A stretch of DNA of 43,420 nt from the IMG/VR virus record IMGVR_UViG_3300048592_000523, positions 1-43,420 of that record; one strand, 5' to 3'. This DNA comes from a virus. Each line of letters opens with the position of its first letter. Position 1 is the stretch's first letter. Under the pieces are notes generated by a model. The model made no database searches, had not been told where the DNA came from, and saw only the letters and a program-made list of their open reading frames with translations. Below are positions 29,802-38,608 of the stretch, piece by piece. A program made the translations under genes and the position numbers.

Positions 29802-31331
29802 ATGCTGCATTATCGTGACAACCCCTTCGCAACGGAGGGGATGAAAGCCCTTGCCCTGCTTGTGCGCCGTGCCGAGCGGGGCAAACGCGTCGTCACTGAG
29901 GAGCAATTACAACTGGTTGACCAGTTGCGGATCATGGAGGCGCGCGAATCCTTTTGGGCGTTCCGTTGCTACATCAACCCCAAGCTTAAGCTGTGCTGGT
30001 GGCACTACGATGCATCACTCGCACTGCAGGATTGGTGGGAAGCGTACAAGCGTGGCGAACGCCCAACGCTGGTGGTGCAGGCACCGCCGCAGCATGGCAA
30101 GACCACGATGATGCAGGACTTCCTTGCGTGGTGCTCGGGGCATAACCCGGACATCAAAAGCATCTATGCATCGTTCAGCGATGCGCTGGGCATCGAGACC
30201 AACAAGGCGATGCAGCGCATCTACAGCAACCCGGCATTCCAGCGGGTGTTCCCCGAGTTGGTCATCAACGCGCAGAACGTTGTGACCATGCTGCGTGCTG
30301 CGCGTAACAGTCAGCACATTGATTACATCGACCGCGAAGGCTCGTTCCGCAACACCACGGTCAATGGCGTCATCAACGGCTTTGGCTTGGACATTGGTTT
30401 GATCGACGACCCGATGAAGGGCCGCGTCGCTACCCAGTCCAAAACCATTCGTGACAATACGTGGTCTTGGTTCACCTCGGACTTTTTTGCACGTTTTAGC
30501 GATCATGCGGGCCTGATCATTATCATGACGCGGTGGCATGTCGATGACCCGGTTGGCCGGTTCATCGAGATGTTTCCCGACACGGTGGTCAAGATTTACA
30601 AGGCCATCGCCACCGAGGACGAGGAGTACCGTGCAAAGGGCGAGCCGCTATTCCCCGAGCACAAGTCGCTGGCCTTCCTGCTGCTGCGTAAGAAGGCCTT
30701 GGCAGCGTATGAATGGGAGTCGCTGTACCAGCAAAGCCCCATCATCGTTGGTGGTGACTTGTTCAAGGTGGAGGGCTTCAAGCTTATCGATGCGCAGCCC
30801 TACCCGCGCAACGTCATCAAGTCGGTGCGTTATTGGGATAAGGCAGGCACCGAAGGCGGTGGCGCGTACACCTGCGGCGTGCTGATGCATCTGATGGACG
30901 ATGACACCTGCGTTGTAAGCGACGTGGTGCGTGGCCAGTGGTCGGCACTGAAGCGCGAGGAACGCATGCGCCAGACGGCGCAGCTTGATGACGATAAGTG
31001 GGGCGTCGTTGCCGTATGGGTTGAGCAGGAGCCGGGTAGCGGCGGCAAGGAATCAGCCGAGCGTTCGATCATGAACCTGCGCGGGCATGACGTGCATGCC
31101 GACCGCGTTACTGGTGACAAAGAGGTGCGTGCACGGCCGTACGCTGCGCAGGTGGAGGCGGGCAACATCAAGCTGGTGCGCGCACCTTGGAACAAGGAAT
31201 TCATTGCCGAGCACGAGACGTTTCCTGCAGGCAAGTACAAGGACCAAGTGGACAGCGCAGGTGGTGCGTTCGCTAAAGTCGCAATCGGTGGCTCGTCATA
31301 CGATGAGTCCCTTTCATGGGTGGACAACTGA
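29802..31331 (+). CDS. Terminase large subunit
   Basis: A 509-residue packaging motor. The ATPase half has Walker A PPQHGKTT (K100), Walker B LIDDP (D202-D203), and motif III TRWH in the coupling region. The nuclease half shows the RNase H-like Asp sites: SVRYWDKAGT, VEQEPGSGGK and KDQVDSAGGAF. These positions match large terminases of the headful-type group. It cuts concatemers and translocates DNA through the portal encoded next. The start ATG 29802 is nine bases after the previous stop without a strong SD. The stop overlaps the portal start. Confidence 0.93.
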   Translation: MLHYRDNPFATEGMKALALLVRRAERGKRVVTEEQLQLVDQLRIMEARESFWAFRCYINPKLKLCWWHYDASLALQDWWEAYKRGERPTLVVQAPPQHGKTTMMQDFLAWCSGHNPDIKSIYASFSDALGIETNKAMQRIYSNPAFQRVFPELVINAQNVVTMLRAARNSQHIDYIDREGSFRNTTVNGVINGFGLDIGLIDDPMKGRVATQSKTIRDNTWSWFTSDFFARFSDHAGLIIIMTRWHVDDPVGRFIEMFPDTVVKIYKAIATEDEEYRAKGEPLFPEHKSLAFLLLRKKALAAYEWESLYQQSPIIVGGDLFKVEGFKLIDAQPYPRNVIKSVRYWDKAGTEGGGAYTCGVLMHLMDDDTCVVSDVVRGQWSALKREERMRQTAQLDDDKWGVVAVWVEQEPGSGGKESAERSIMNLRGHDVHADRVTGDKEVRARPYAAQVEAGNIKLVRAPWNKEFIAEHETFPAGKYKDQVDSAGGAFAKVAIGGSSYDESLSWVDN

Positions 31332-33412
31332 TGCAACGCATCCGCATTACCGACAATGCACGCGCGGGTATGATCCGCATGCAGCAGGCCGATGGGATGG
31401 AAAACTTCCTGACCGGCATGGGCCTGCAGGGCGACAAGACAGTTGGCACGCAGTGGATTGCGCGCGAGCTTGACCGCAATCAACTCAATGCCGCGTACCG
31501 TGGCGACTGGGTTGCGCGCAAGGTGGTGGCCATCCCTAGCGAGGATGCGACACGCGAGTGGCGTTCATGGCAGGCCGACCCGAATGACATCACGCTTATC
31601 GAAGAGCTTGAGCGTGTGTTCAAGGTGAAGCAGAAGACCAAGCTTGCCGACCAAAAGGGCCGCTTGTACGGCGGTGGCGCAATGGTGCTTGGTGTTGACA
31701 GTGGCCTGCCCGAGGAGCCGCTGGTGTATGACAACGTCAAGAAGGGCGATCTCAAGTTCATCCACGTTGTGTCCCGCTGGGATTTGACCGTGACTGAACT
31801 GGAGCGGGACCTGATGAGCCCGTTCTACGGCAAGCCCAAGTTCTACCAATCCACCACCGGGGCTGCAGGCGGCATCATGCGCATCCATCCATCGCGCGTG
31901 ATTCCGTTCATCGGCAGCGAGCATCCCGACCCGATGAATAACCCGTCCCCGGGTTGGGGCGATCCGGTACTGCAGGCCATTGCCGATGCAGTGAAGGCTT
32001 GCAGCACCGTGTCGCAATCGGTGGCAGGCCTTATCAGTGAACTGCAGACCGACATCGTGCGCATCCCGGGCATGGTCAACCAGCTTAAGACGGCTGACTA
32101 TGAACGCAGGCTGCTCAAGCGCTTTGGCTTGGCCGCTACAGCCAAGTCCATTTACAAGATTCTGCTGCTCGACAAGGACGAGGAGTGGCAGCGCATCAAC
32201 GCCAACCTGAGCGGTGTGCACGAGCTTATCAAGGTGTACCTGCTGATTGCATCGGGTGCGGCTGACATCCCTGCAACGCGCATGGTGGGGCAGGCACCGC
32301 AAGGGTTGAACGCGACTGGTGATGGCGACCTGCGCAATTACTACGACCGCGTCGCCACCGAGCAAAAGACCACGATGCAGCCCAACCTCGAACCGCTGGA
32401 CGAGGTGTTGATCCGTTCGGCACTTGGCGCAAGGCCCGAGGAAATCTTCTACAACTGGAATCCGCTTTGGCAGCCTACGCCCGAGCAGTCGGCCGAGCTT
32501 GCATCAAAGAAGGCCACCACGTTTACTGCCGACGTCAACAGCGGTGTCATCGAGCCTGCAATCATGCGCGAGGCACGCATTGCGCAATTGATCGAGGACG
32601 GCACGTACCCGGGGCTGGAGCAGATCATTGAAGACCTCGACCTGAATGGCGAATTCCTTGAAGCCGATCCGATGGACCCGGATGACGATCCTACTGATGA
32701 GGATGGCCCCGATGAAGCGGTGGAAGGCGAAGGTGGTGACAAGGGCGATAGCACCTTGAAGGATGCCAAGCGCCGCAAGCGTGTTCGCATTGGTGCAGAG
32801 GTGCGTGCGCGGTATCGGCCGCGTGACGTGCGTGGCGTATCAGGTGCAGGGCGCTTTGCCCCGGATCGCACGCCGCGCGCCATGCCTGCAGAGGTGCGCC
32901 GCTTCATGTTTGGCGATGCAACGACACCGCGTAGCCTGTACGTGTACCGGCCGGTGTTGAACGCCAACGAGATCAGGAAGCATTTCAAGGCGCAGGGCCT
33001 TGAGGCCATGGTGCCTGCCAAGGAGATGCACGTCACCATCATGTACAGCAAGTCGGTTGTCGACTGGTCAAAGGTTGGCGAGTCGTACCCGGGCGGCAAC
33101 GATGATGGCCGCATCCAGATTCGCCCGGGCGGCATGCGCCTAGTCGAGCGGTTCAAGGATGCGCTGGTGCTGGTGTTCAACAGCACCGACCTGCAGTGGC
33201 GGCATCAGGACATCAAGCACACCACCGAATGCGAATGGGAGTGGCCCGACTACACGCCGCACATCACGCTGACATACGATTCAAACAAGCTGCCTCGTGG
33301 CACCACGTTTGAACCGTACCGGGGCAAGATCATACTCGGCCCCGAGGTTTGGGAAGAGGCGACCGAAGGTTGGGGCGAGACCCTGATCGAAGACGCAATG
33401 GCTGCGCGCTGA
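31331..33412 (+). CDS. Portal protein with C-terminal Acb1-like 2H phosphoesterase domain
   Basis: A 693-residue protein. Residues 1-430 match the DUF1073-type phage portal (also named Acb1-like N-terminal domain): MENFLTGMG, QLNAAYRGDWVARKVVAIPS then EDATREWRSW, and the YNWNPLWQPTPEQSAELASK segment. An acidic linker (about 440-480, DPDDDPTDEDGPDE) and a basic stretch lead to a separate domain from about 520. This has two H-x-T motifs, HVT at 567-569 (in KEMHVTIMYS) and HIT at 644-646 (in PHITLTYD), 77 residues apart, the signature of 2H phosphoesterases including Acb1, which degrades CBASS cyclic nucleotides. ATG 31331 (TGATG overlap) is preferred to ATG 31316. Confidence 0.88.
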   Translation: MQRIRITDNARAGMIRMQQADGMENFLTGMGLQGDKTVGTQWIARELDRNQLNAAYRGDWVARKVVAIPSEDATREWRSWQADPNDITLIEELERVFKVKQKTKLADQKGRLYGGGAMVLGVDSGLPEEPLVYDNVKKGDLKFIHVVSRWDLTVTELERDLMSPFYGKPKFYQSTTGAAGGIMRIHPSRVIPFIGSEHPDPMNNPSPGWGDPVLQAIADAVKACSTVSQSVAGLISELQTDIVRIPGMVNQLKTADYERRLLKRFGLAATAKSIYKILLLDKDEEWQRINANLSGVHELIKVYLLIASGAADIPATRMVGQAPQGLNATGDGDLRNYYDRVATEQKTTMQPNLEPLDEVLIRSALGARPEEIFYNWNPLWQPTPEQSAELASKKATTFTADVNSGVIEPAIMREARIAQLIEDGTYPGLEQIIEDLDLNGEFLEADPMDPDDDPTDEDGPDEAVEGEGGDKGDSTLKDAKRRKRVRIGAEVRARYRPRDVRGVSGAGRFAPDRTPRAMPAEVRRFMFGDATTPRSLYVYRPVLNANEIRKHFKAQGLEAMVPAKEMHVTIMYSKSVVDWSKVGESYPGGNDDGRIQIRPGGMRLVERFKDALVLVFNSTDLQWRHQDIKHTTECEWEWPDYTPHITLTYDSNKLPRGTTFEPYRGKIILGPEVWEEATEGWGETLIEDAMAAR

Positions 33413-33444
33413 CATCGTAGCCCAACATAACGAGGAGAATGGGA

Positions 33445-33579
33445 ATGCTCGACCTGATCGTTGCAATCATCCTGCTGTACTTTGTGATTGGCCTTCTGCT
33501 GTACTGGAAGGACTACAAGGCGCAGCCGATGACTGCCAACACGCGCACCATCTACGCGTGGCCAAGCCGGTACTGGTGA
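33445..33579 (+). CDS. Small membrane protein (44 aa)
   Basis: ATG 33445 follows GAGGAG (33432-33437) by seven bases; ATG 33439 is too close. The product starts MLDLIVAIILLYFVIGLLLY, a single hydrophobic helix, followed by a basic/aromatic tail (KDYKAQPMTANTRTIYAWPS). It may be an internal-membrane or virion-linked peptide. Confidence 0.6.
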   Translation: MLDLIVAIILLYFVIGLLLYWKDYKAQPMTANTRTIYAWPSRYW

Positions 33580-33580
33580 C

Positions 33581-33661
33581 ATGGCTTTGCACGTAGCAAC
33601 CAGCACCACGATGCTAATCATCGTGGTCATTGTGGCGCGGTTGCTCGGCTTGGCACATTGA
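33581..33661 (+). CDS. Tiny hydrophobic peptide (26 aa), tentative
   Basis: ATG 33581 starts one base after the preceding stop. The product (MALHVATSTTMLIIVVIVAR then LLGLAH) is one hydrophobic helix. It overlaps the possible TTG start of the following gene. It may be real as part of a pair of small membrane peptides; no ribosome site is strong. Confidence 0.4.
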   Translation: MALHVATSTTMLIIVVIVARLLGLAH

Positions 33662-33663
33662 CA

Positions 33664-34647
33664 ATGCTGGCACGTTTGAACCATCCGGCTGCAAAGCCGC
33701 AGGTTTGCGTATGCGATGCGGAGCCGTCCGCTGACCCTACAGGGACGGCTCCCATTCGCCGCAAGTACAAGGCCCATGCCAATGCGGCGTGGATGCGCTT
33801 GTCGAATGCGCTGCGCAAGCTGGTCATCGACCAAGACTTCTTTGGGCTGGATGCGCCCAAGGGTAACGCGTTGGCCCTGCGTGTATTGATCACGGAGGAC
33901 CAGCGTGCAGCCGCATTCAGTGCGTGGTTGGACGGTGTTGTGCCTGCAGTGATGAAGCCGCTGCGCCTTGACACCATGATGAAGGAGGCCCGCCTGTACG
34001 CAGTGAAGCGTGCAGCCCGTTTGGCCCCTGCTGATTCAACACCGTACGAATCGCCGCAGACCATCAACCTGCGCGACCAAGCGCAGCGCGAATTGCGTGG
34101 CATCGTGGAAGCGGTGACGCAGCAGCTTACGCGCCACATGGCCAACCTGCAGGGCGAGAAGACACCGCCCATGCTGTACCGTGAACTGGACGAGATCGTC
34201 AGCCGCGTTGGCTCGTCCCGCACCAGCCTGCTTGTCGATACATTCGTGGTCGCGGCCCATGCAGCCAGCACGCTTGACCAGTTTGAAACGGCAGGTATCC
34301 ACAACGTGGGCATCGTGCCCGAGCACCTGCGTGCCGTGCGCAAGCTATTCGATGCGCGCACGCGTAACCGGATCAAATACAATGGTCCGGGCAGCCGCAT
34401 CAAAAAGGGCGAGATGCCTAGCAAGTCCACGTTGAACCGCATCCGCCGTGCGCAAAAGAAGATTGAAAAGCTGGGGCGCGTGGACGTGCTTACGGCTGGT
34501 GATGACGACGTGTGTCCGGTGTGTGAGGAGATCAGCGAGAATGGTCCCTACACAATCAACAAGGCGCGCAAGCTAATCCCTGCGCATCCCAATTGCCGCT
34601 GCGCATTCATCCCTGCGGATGACGCACGGTTCTCGGAGATCGATTAG
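33664..34647 (+). CDS. Phage head morphogenesis protein (Mu gpF-like)
   Basis: A 327-residue minor head protein. The C-terminal region has the family's signature: LGRVDVLTAGDDDVCPVCEE, with the paired Cys, then ENGPYTINKARKLIPAHPNC and RCAFIP, where HP.CRC ends the motif. The N-terminal two thirds are helical. SPP1 gp7 and Mu gpF belong to this group and act at the portal during head assembly. The position right after the portal and small membrane genes fits. ATG 33664 is preferred to TTG 33658. Confidence 0.82.
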   Translation: MLARLNHPAAKPQVCVCDAEPSADPTGTAPIRRKYKAHANAAWMRLSNALRKLVIDQDFFGLDAPKGNALALRVLITEDQRAAAFSAWLDGVVPAVMKPLRLDTMMKEARLYAVKRAARLAPADSTPYESPQTINLRDQAQRELRGIVEAVTQQLTRHMANLQGEKTPPMLYRELDEIVSRVGSSRTSLLVDTFVVAAHAASTLDQFETAGIHNVGIVPEHLRAVRKLFDARTRNRIKYNGPGSRIKKGEMPSKSTLNRIRRAQKKIEKLGRVDVLTAGDDDVCPVCEEISENGPYTINKARKLIPAHPNCRCAFIPADDARFSEID

Positions 34648-34863
34648 ATGATTGAGGTTTTCTACCAGTGCGCCTGCATGCCCAAGGAGGACTCGTTCCA
34701 CGTCAAGACGCGTGGTGCGGACGAGTCGATTGGGGACTTCATGATGCGCATCAGTAGGGGCTTGGCTGATGCACACCACGAGCGTTCGCCACTGTGCATG
34801 GCGCGCAGTGTTGACAAGGTGCGCATCCCCGTTACTGACGACGGCAGGGTTGGCGGCAAATGA
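34648..34863 (+). CDS. Hypothetical protein (71 aa)
   Basis: Starts immediately after the head-protein stop and overlaps the fibre gene by four bases (ATGA). The product (MIEVFYQCACMPKEDSFHVK then DFMMRISRGLADAHHERSPL) contains three Cys, one near the middle, and a polar C-terminus. No family recognised; it is coupled to the collagen-like fibre gene. Confidence 0.55.
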   Translation: MIEVFYQCACMPKEDSFHVKTRGADESIGDFMMRISRGLADAHHERSPLCMARSVDKVRIPVTDDGRVGGK

Positions 34864-36734
34864 GCAATCGCAAAACACGTGACGCCTTTGCGGCGTTGCT
34901 CGATGCCGAACCTGTGCAGCCTGTACCTGTGCCTGCGCGTGGCCCGCGCGGGCGTGATGGCATCGACGGTATCGATGGCGAGGACGGCAAGGATGGCAAG
35001 GACGGCGCACCGGGGCCAAAGGGCGACAAGGGTGATGATGGCAAGCCCGGCAAGGACGGCACTGATGGCAAGCCCGGGCCTAAAGGTGACAAGGGCGACA
35101 AGGGCGACACCGGCAAGCAAGGCCCCGAGGGTAAGCCCGGCAAGGACGGCCGCAACGGCAAGGATGGCGAACGCGGCCCTGCAGGCAAAGACGGCCGCGA
35201 TGGCAAAGACGGTGCGCGTGGCCCTGCAGGCAAAGACGGCAAAGACGGCAAGCAAGGCCCCAAGGGCGATGCCGGTCGCAACGGTGCCGATGGCGAGGAC
35301 GGGCTGCCGGGCTGGACGCCAATCCTCGGAATCGAGATCGATGGATTCAGGCGGCTGCTTAAGCTGATTGGCTGGGTGCAGGGTAAGCCCGATGTTGAAC
35401 CGGGGCAGTACGTTGGCGAGGCTGGCTTTGTAAAGCGTGCCGACGACGCGGTTGATATCCGTGGCCAGCGTGGCCTTAGCGGTGGCGGTGGTGGCACCAC
35501 CATCATCCGCGAAGATGGCAGCGGTGGTGCAGGCGAGCAAGGCCCGCAAGGCGAGCCGGGTGAAGATGGTGCGGACGGCGCTGATGGTGTTAGCGCAGGC
35601 CAGCAATACACGTACGATGCAACGCGCACCGATGAGCCGCAGGATGGCTTACCCCCGATCATGGGCGGCATTGCCAGCGGCATGTTTTGGTTTGACAACG
35701 CTGACTGGTCAGCAGCAACCAAGCTGTACATCAGCACAAGCGATGGTGATGCGAACCACCTGAGTCCGTGGTTCGCTGCTGTGTTCGATAACCGCGAGAT
35801 GACGTTCAAGGCAGCCGATGGTAGCTTTGGCGTCTTCCAAGCAACTGGCTACGCAGCCAGCATGGACTTTGTTGCTGTTGACGTTGTGTACGTTGCGGCA
35901 GGCGGCACGGCATCGAATGGCGAGGTGCACTACCTGACATTCAGCGGGCCACAAGGCCCGGCAGGTGCACCGGGTGCTGCAGGGGCGGATGGTGCACCGG
36001 GCGCTGATGGTGCCGATGGTGAAGACGGTGCACCCGGTGCTGACGGTGCAAGCGCATACGAGATCGCAGTCGCCAACGGCTTTGTTGGCGATGAACTTGC
36101 GTGGCTCGCATCACTGGTTGGCGAACAAGGCCCACAAGGTGAGCCGGGCACCAACGGCACCAACGGAACGAATGGCGCAGACGGTGCGCCCGGTAGCGTG
36201 TGGCGCGAGGGTACAGGTGCGCCATCCGATGCACTTGGCATCAACGGGGACTTTTACCTCAATGATGCAAACGGCGACGTGTACCAAAAGAGCAGCGGCA
36301 CCTACTCGGTTGTCGCCAACATCAAAGGGCCGCAAGGCGACCCGGGTGCCGATGGTGCTGACGGTGCTGACGGTGCGGATGGCGATGGCAGCTTTCAGTA
36401 TGCAGGCGTCAATAACATCGGCAACGCCAACCACACCTTGCTCGCGACCGATATCAACAAGGTTCTATTGTTTGCATTGAGCGCGAACAATCGCACGTTG
36501 ACCATTCCCGATAATGCGACGACTCCTATTGCCATCGGCTCAAAGGTCTTTATCGACCAGACCAAGACGACAACAAACCAAGCGTATCTCACAATCTCGG
36601 GTGTGGGCGTTACGATTTACGGCGGCCATGCTGTGAATCAAAGCGGCACCGTGCTTGGTACGAACTTTGCCAACGTGTCGCGGTTCTCGGCCATGCTTGA
36701 GAAGGTCGATACCGACGTTTGGATACTGCACTAA
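34860..36734 (+). CDS. Collagen-like fibre protein
   Basis: A 624-residue protein. Residues 28-151 are an uninterrupted run of about 41 Gly-X-Y triplets (GRDGIDGIDGEDGKDGKDG style), followed by a globular part (about 152-220). Shorter Gly-X-Y blocks recur near 225-245, 362-398, 420-445 and 492-510, and the last 110 residues form a beta-rich head (LSANNRTLTIPDNATTPIAI, then VFIDQTKTT). Such proteins form trimeric fibres. Because it lies between portal/head genes and the capsid genes it could be a head fibre or a tail/receptor fibre. The following five enzyme genes (36916-41030) are plausible modifiers of this or another virion protein. Repetitive DNA makes length changes likely. Confidence 0.82.
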   Translation: MSNRKTRDAFAALLDAEPVQPVPVPARGPRGRDGIDGIDGEDGKDGKDGAPGPKGDKGDDGKPGKDGTDGKPGPKGDKGDKGDTGKQGPEGKPGKDGRNGKDGERGPAGKDGRDGKDGARGPAGKDGKDGKQGPKGDAGRNGADGEDGLPGWTPILGIEIDGFRRLLKLIGWVQGKPDVEPGQYVGEAGFVKRADDAVDIRGQRGLSGGGGGTTIIREDGSGGAGEQGPQGEPGEDGADGADGVSAGQQYTYDATRTDEPQDGLPPIMGGIASGMFWFDNADWSAATKLYISTSDGDANHLSPWFAAVFDNREMTFKAADGSFGVFQATGYAASMDFVAVDVVYVAAGGTASNGEVHYLTFSGPQGPAGAPGAAGADGAPGADGADGEDGAPGADGASAYEIAVANGFVGDELAWLASLVGEQGPQGEPGTNGTNGTNGADGAPGSVWREGTGAPSDALGINGDFYLNDANGDVYQKSSGTYSVVANIKGPQGDPGADGADGADGADGDGSFQYAGVNNIGNANHTLLATDINKVLLFALSANNRTLTIPDNATTPIAIGSKVFIDQTKTTTNQAYLTISGVGVTIYGGHAVNQSGTVLGTNFANVSRFSAMLEKVDTDVWILH

Positions 36735-36901
36735 TGATTGTGTGGCTGCTTTGCTACTCGCTGGCTGGTGGATTGCCGCAGTGTGATCCGCACCAGTACG
36801 ACAACCTGCGCCAGTGCCAACTCGATGGCCAGTTCAGGGCGCACATTTATCAGCGGTGGATGGAGTACCGCTGGGTATGTGACAAGCGTACCGAGATTTA
36901 G
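36734..36901 (+). CDS. Small Cys-containing protein, possible export signal (55 aa)
   Basis: The start overlaps the fibre stop (TAATG). The N-terminus MIVWLLCYSLAGG is hydrophobic enough for a signal or anchor, followed by a soluble part with Cys at about 17, 28 and 49 (PQCDPHQYDNLRQCQ, YRWVCDKRTEI). It may be a periplasmic small protein. No family recognised. Confidence 0.55.
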   Translation: MIVWLLCYSLAGGLPQCDPHQYDNLRQCQLDGQFRAHIYQRWMEYRWVCDKRTEI

Positions 36902-36915
36902 TTGGGAGGCTACAG

Positions 36916-37713
36916 GTGAAGATTGGCATCATTGGGTACGGCTACGTTGGCAAGGGCATTGAGCGCATGTTCGAAGCGAGGGCCGATTGGGTAGCCGTGA
37001 TCGACCCGGCACAGAAGCGTGACGACCGCACGCGCATGGCCGAGGCCGATATCATTTTCGTGTGCGTGCCTACGCCGCGCAAGGATGGTGGCGACATGTG
37101 CGACACCAGCATTGTGGAAAGCGTGGTCGCTGAATGGGCTGCGCACTGCGCATCCAGCCGCGTGCTTATGTGCATCAAGTCAACGGTGCCACCGGGCACG
37201 ACCGAACGGCTTATCAAGCTGTACGGGGACCACGTGCACTTTAGCCCCGAGTACATGGGCGAGGGCGGCAACTATGTTGACGCACGCTACCCGGACCCGC
37301 GCAACGCTATGAGCCATCCGTTCTGCATCGTTGGTGGTCATCGCGCAGACCAAGTGCTGGCGTACTTTCAACGTGTGATGGCCACCTCGGCTCGCTACGT
37401 TGCAACGACTGCCACGGCAGCCGAGTTGGCCAAGTACATGGAGAATGCGTACCTCGCGACCAAGGTGGCATTCTGCAACGAGTTTGCCAGCATCGCTGAT
37501 GCGCACGGCGTGCCGTACAACACGCTGCGTGACTTGTGGCTGTGTGATCCGCGCGTCGACCCTTCGCATACGCTGGTGTTTCCAAACCAGCGCGGTTTCA
37601 ACGGCAAGTGCTTGCCCAAGGACCTTGCTGCGATTCGCATGGCCGCGTTTATCGCAGGCACCATGACGCCCCTGCTTGATAGTGTTGCGTACTACGACAT
37701 GGGAGGCGTGTGA
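36916..37713 (+). CDS. UDP-glucose/GDP-mannose dehydrogenase-like protein, short form
   Basis: A 265-residue protein starting at GTG 36916 (GGAGG upstream). The NAD-binding motif is GYGYVGKG (G7, G9, G12), then SEYMGEG-type region, STVPPGTT, the helix NAYLATKVAFCNEF and the catalytic Cys motif GFNGKCLPKD (C232). Full enzymes of this family have about 400 residues with a C-terminal nucleotide-sugar-binding domain; this one lacks that domain. Either it works with another protein or it is a reduced dehydrogenase with a changed substrate. It is the first gene of the modification block and overlaps the ATP-grasp gene. Confidence 0.82.
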   Translation: MKIGIIGYGYVGKGIERMFEARADWVAVIDPAQKRDDRTRMAEADIIFVCVPTPRKDGGDMCDTSIVESVVAEWAAHCASSRVLMCIKSTVPPGTTERLIKLYGDHVHFSPEYMGEGGNYVDARYPDPRNAMSHPFCIVGGHRADQVLAYFQRVMATSARYVATTATAAELAKYMENAYLATKVAFCNEFASIADAHGVPYNTLRDLWLCDPRVDPSHTLVFPNQRGFNGKCLPKDLAAIRMAAFIAGTMTPLLDSVAYYDMGGV

Positions 37714-38606
37714 TGAAACCTGCAAAGCTTTGGTGCTACGCGGACCACAAGAATTGGGGGCTGCAGCTTGGTCGTGCTGCAGCCAAACGCGGTTGGGATG
37801 CGGCGCTGTTTAGCAACGCTGCCACCGTAAAGCCTGCGCAGGGCACATTGGCATTCGTGCACATGCACCACGAGAAGACCCGCGAGTCGGATAAGAAGCT
37901 GATGCAGGACTTGCATGCCAAGGGCGTGCGCACGATCCCGGGGCTGGTGCAAGCCTATCTGTACGACGACAAGGTTGCGCAGGCGCAGGCCTTTCACAAG
38001 TGGATGCCGCGTACGCATTTCATTGGCACCCGCGAGGCAGCGCTGCGCATCATGCAGTACGAGATGCAGTACCCGTTCATCAGCAAGGCACGTGAGGGTG
38101 CTGCCTCGTACAACGTGCGCATCGTGCGGGACGAGGTACAGGCCTTGCACGAAATCAATGCGGTGTTTGGTGGCATGGGCCTGCCGCTGCACCGGCAGCA
38201 GGTGCAGCGCGAGTACCTGTTGTGGCAGGAGTTTGTTGCTGACAACGACCACGACATTCGCGTGATCGCAATCGGCAAGCAGCGCATGCTTTTGAAGCGC
38301 TATGTCCGCAGCGCCGAACAACCTTTTGCCTCGGGCAGCGGCAAGCTGGAGCCGATTGGCAACCTTGCCGATCCAATGATCGGCAGCGCGTACGCCTTTG
38401 CTGATGCCTTCTTTAAGGCCGAGGGCGAGACATGGTGTGGCATCGACTTGGTGTTTGATCACAAGGCGCAGCGCTGGCGCTTGTTGGAGACCACCGTTGG
38501 CTGGACCATGGCGGGTTACGCCAAGTGCACATTCTTTCCAGACGGCCGCATGGGCGACCGCTGGTGCGACGTCACACTGGACGAAATCGAAGCGGGGAAT
38601 CTTTAG
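37713..38606 (+). CDS. ATP-grasp ligase-like protein
   Basis: A 297-residue protein. The first 100 residues resemble the small N-terminal domain of RimK-type ligases (LAFVHMHHEKTRESDKK, VRTIPGLVQAYLYDDK). The ATP-grasp core has PFISKAREGAASYNV (ATP-contact Lys and Gly-rich loop), REYLLWQEFVADNDHDIRVI, and WCGIDLVFDHKAQRWRLLET with the metal-binding acidic residues and the ..E.... end. ATP-grasp enzymes join a carboxylate to an amine or thiol. With a dehydrogenase, methyltransferase and glycosyltransferases around it, it may attach an amino acid or sugar acid. Substrate is unknown. ATG 37713 (TGATG overlap) is preferred. Confidence 0.78.
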   Translation: MKPAKLWCYADHKNWGLQLGRAAAKRGWDAALFSNAATVKPAQGTLAFVHMHHEKTRESDKKLMQDLHAKGVRTIPGLVQAYLYDDKVAQAQAFHKWMPRTHFIGTREAALRIMQYEMQYPFISKAREGAASYNVRIVRDEVQALHEINAVFGGMGLPLHRQQVQREYLLWQEFVADNDHDIRVIAIGKQRMLLKRYVRSAEQPFASGSGKLEPIGNLADPMIGSAYAFADAFFKAEGETWCGIDLVFDHKAQRWRLLETTVGWTMAGYAKCTFFPDGRMGDRWCDVTLDEIEAGNL

Positions 38607-38608
38607 CA

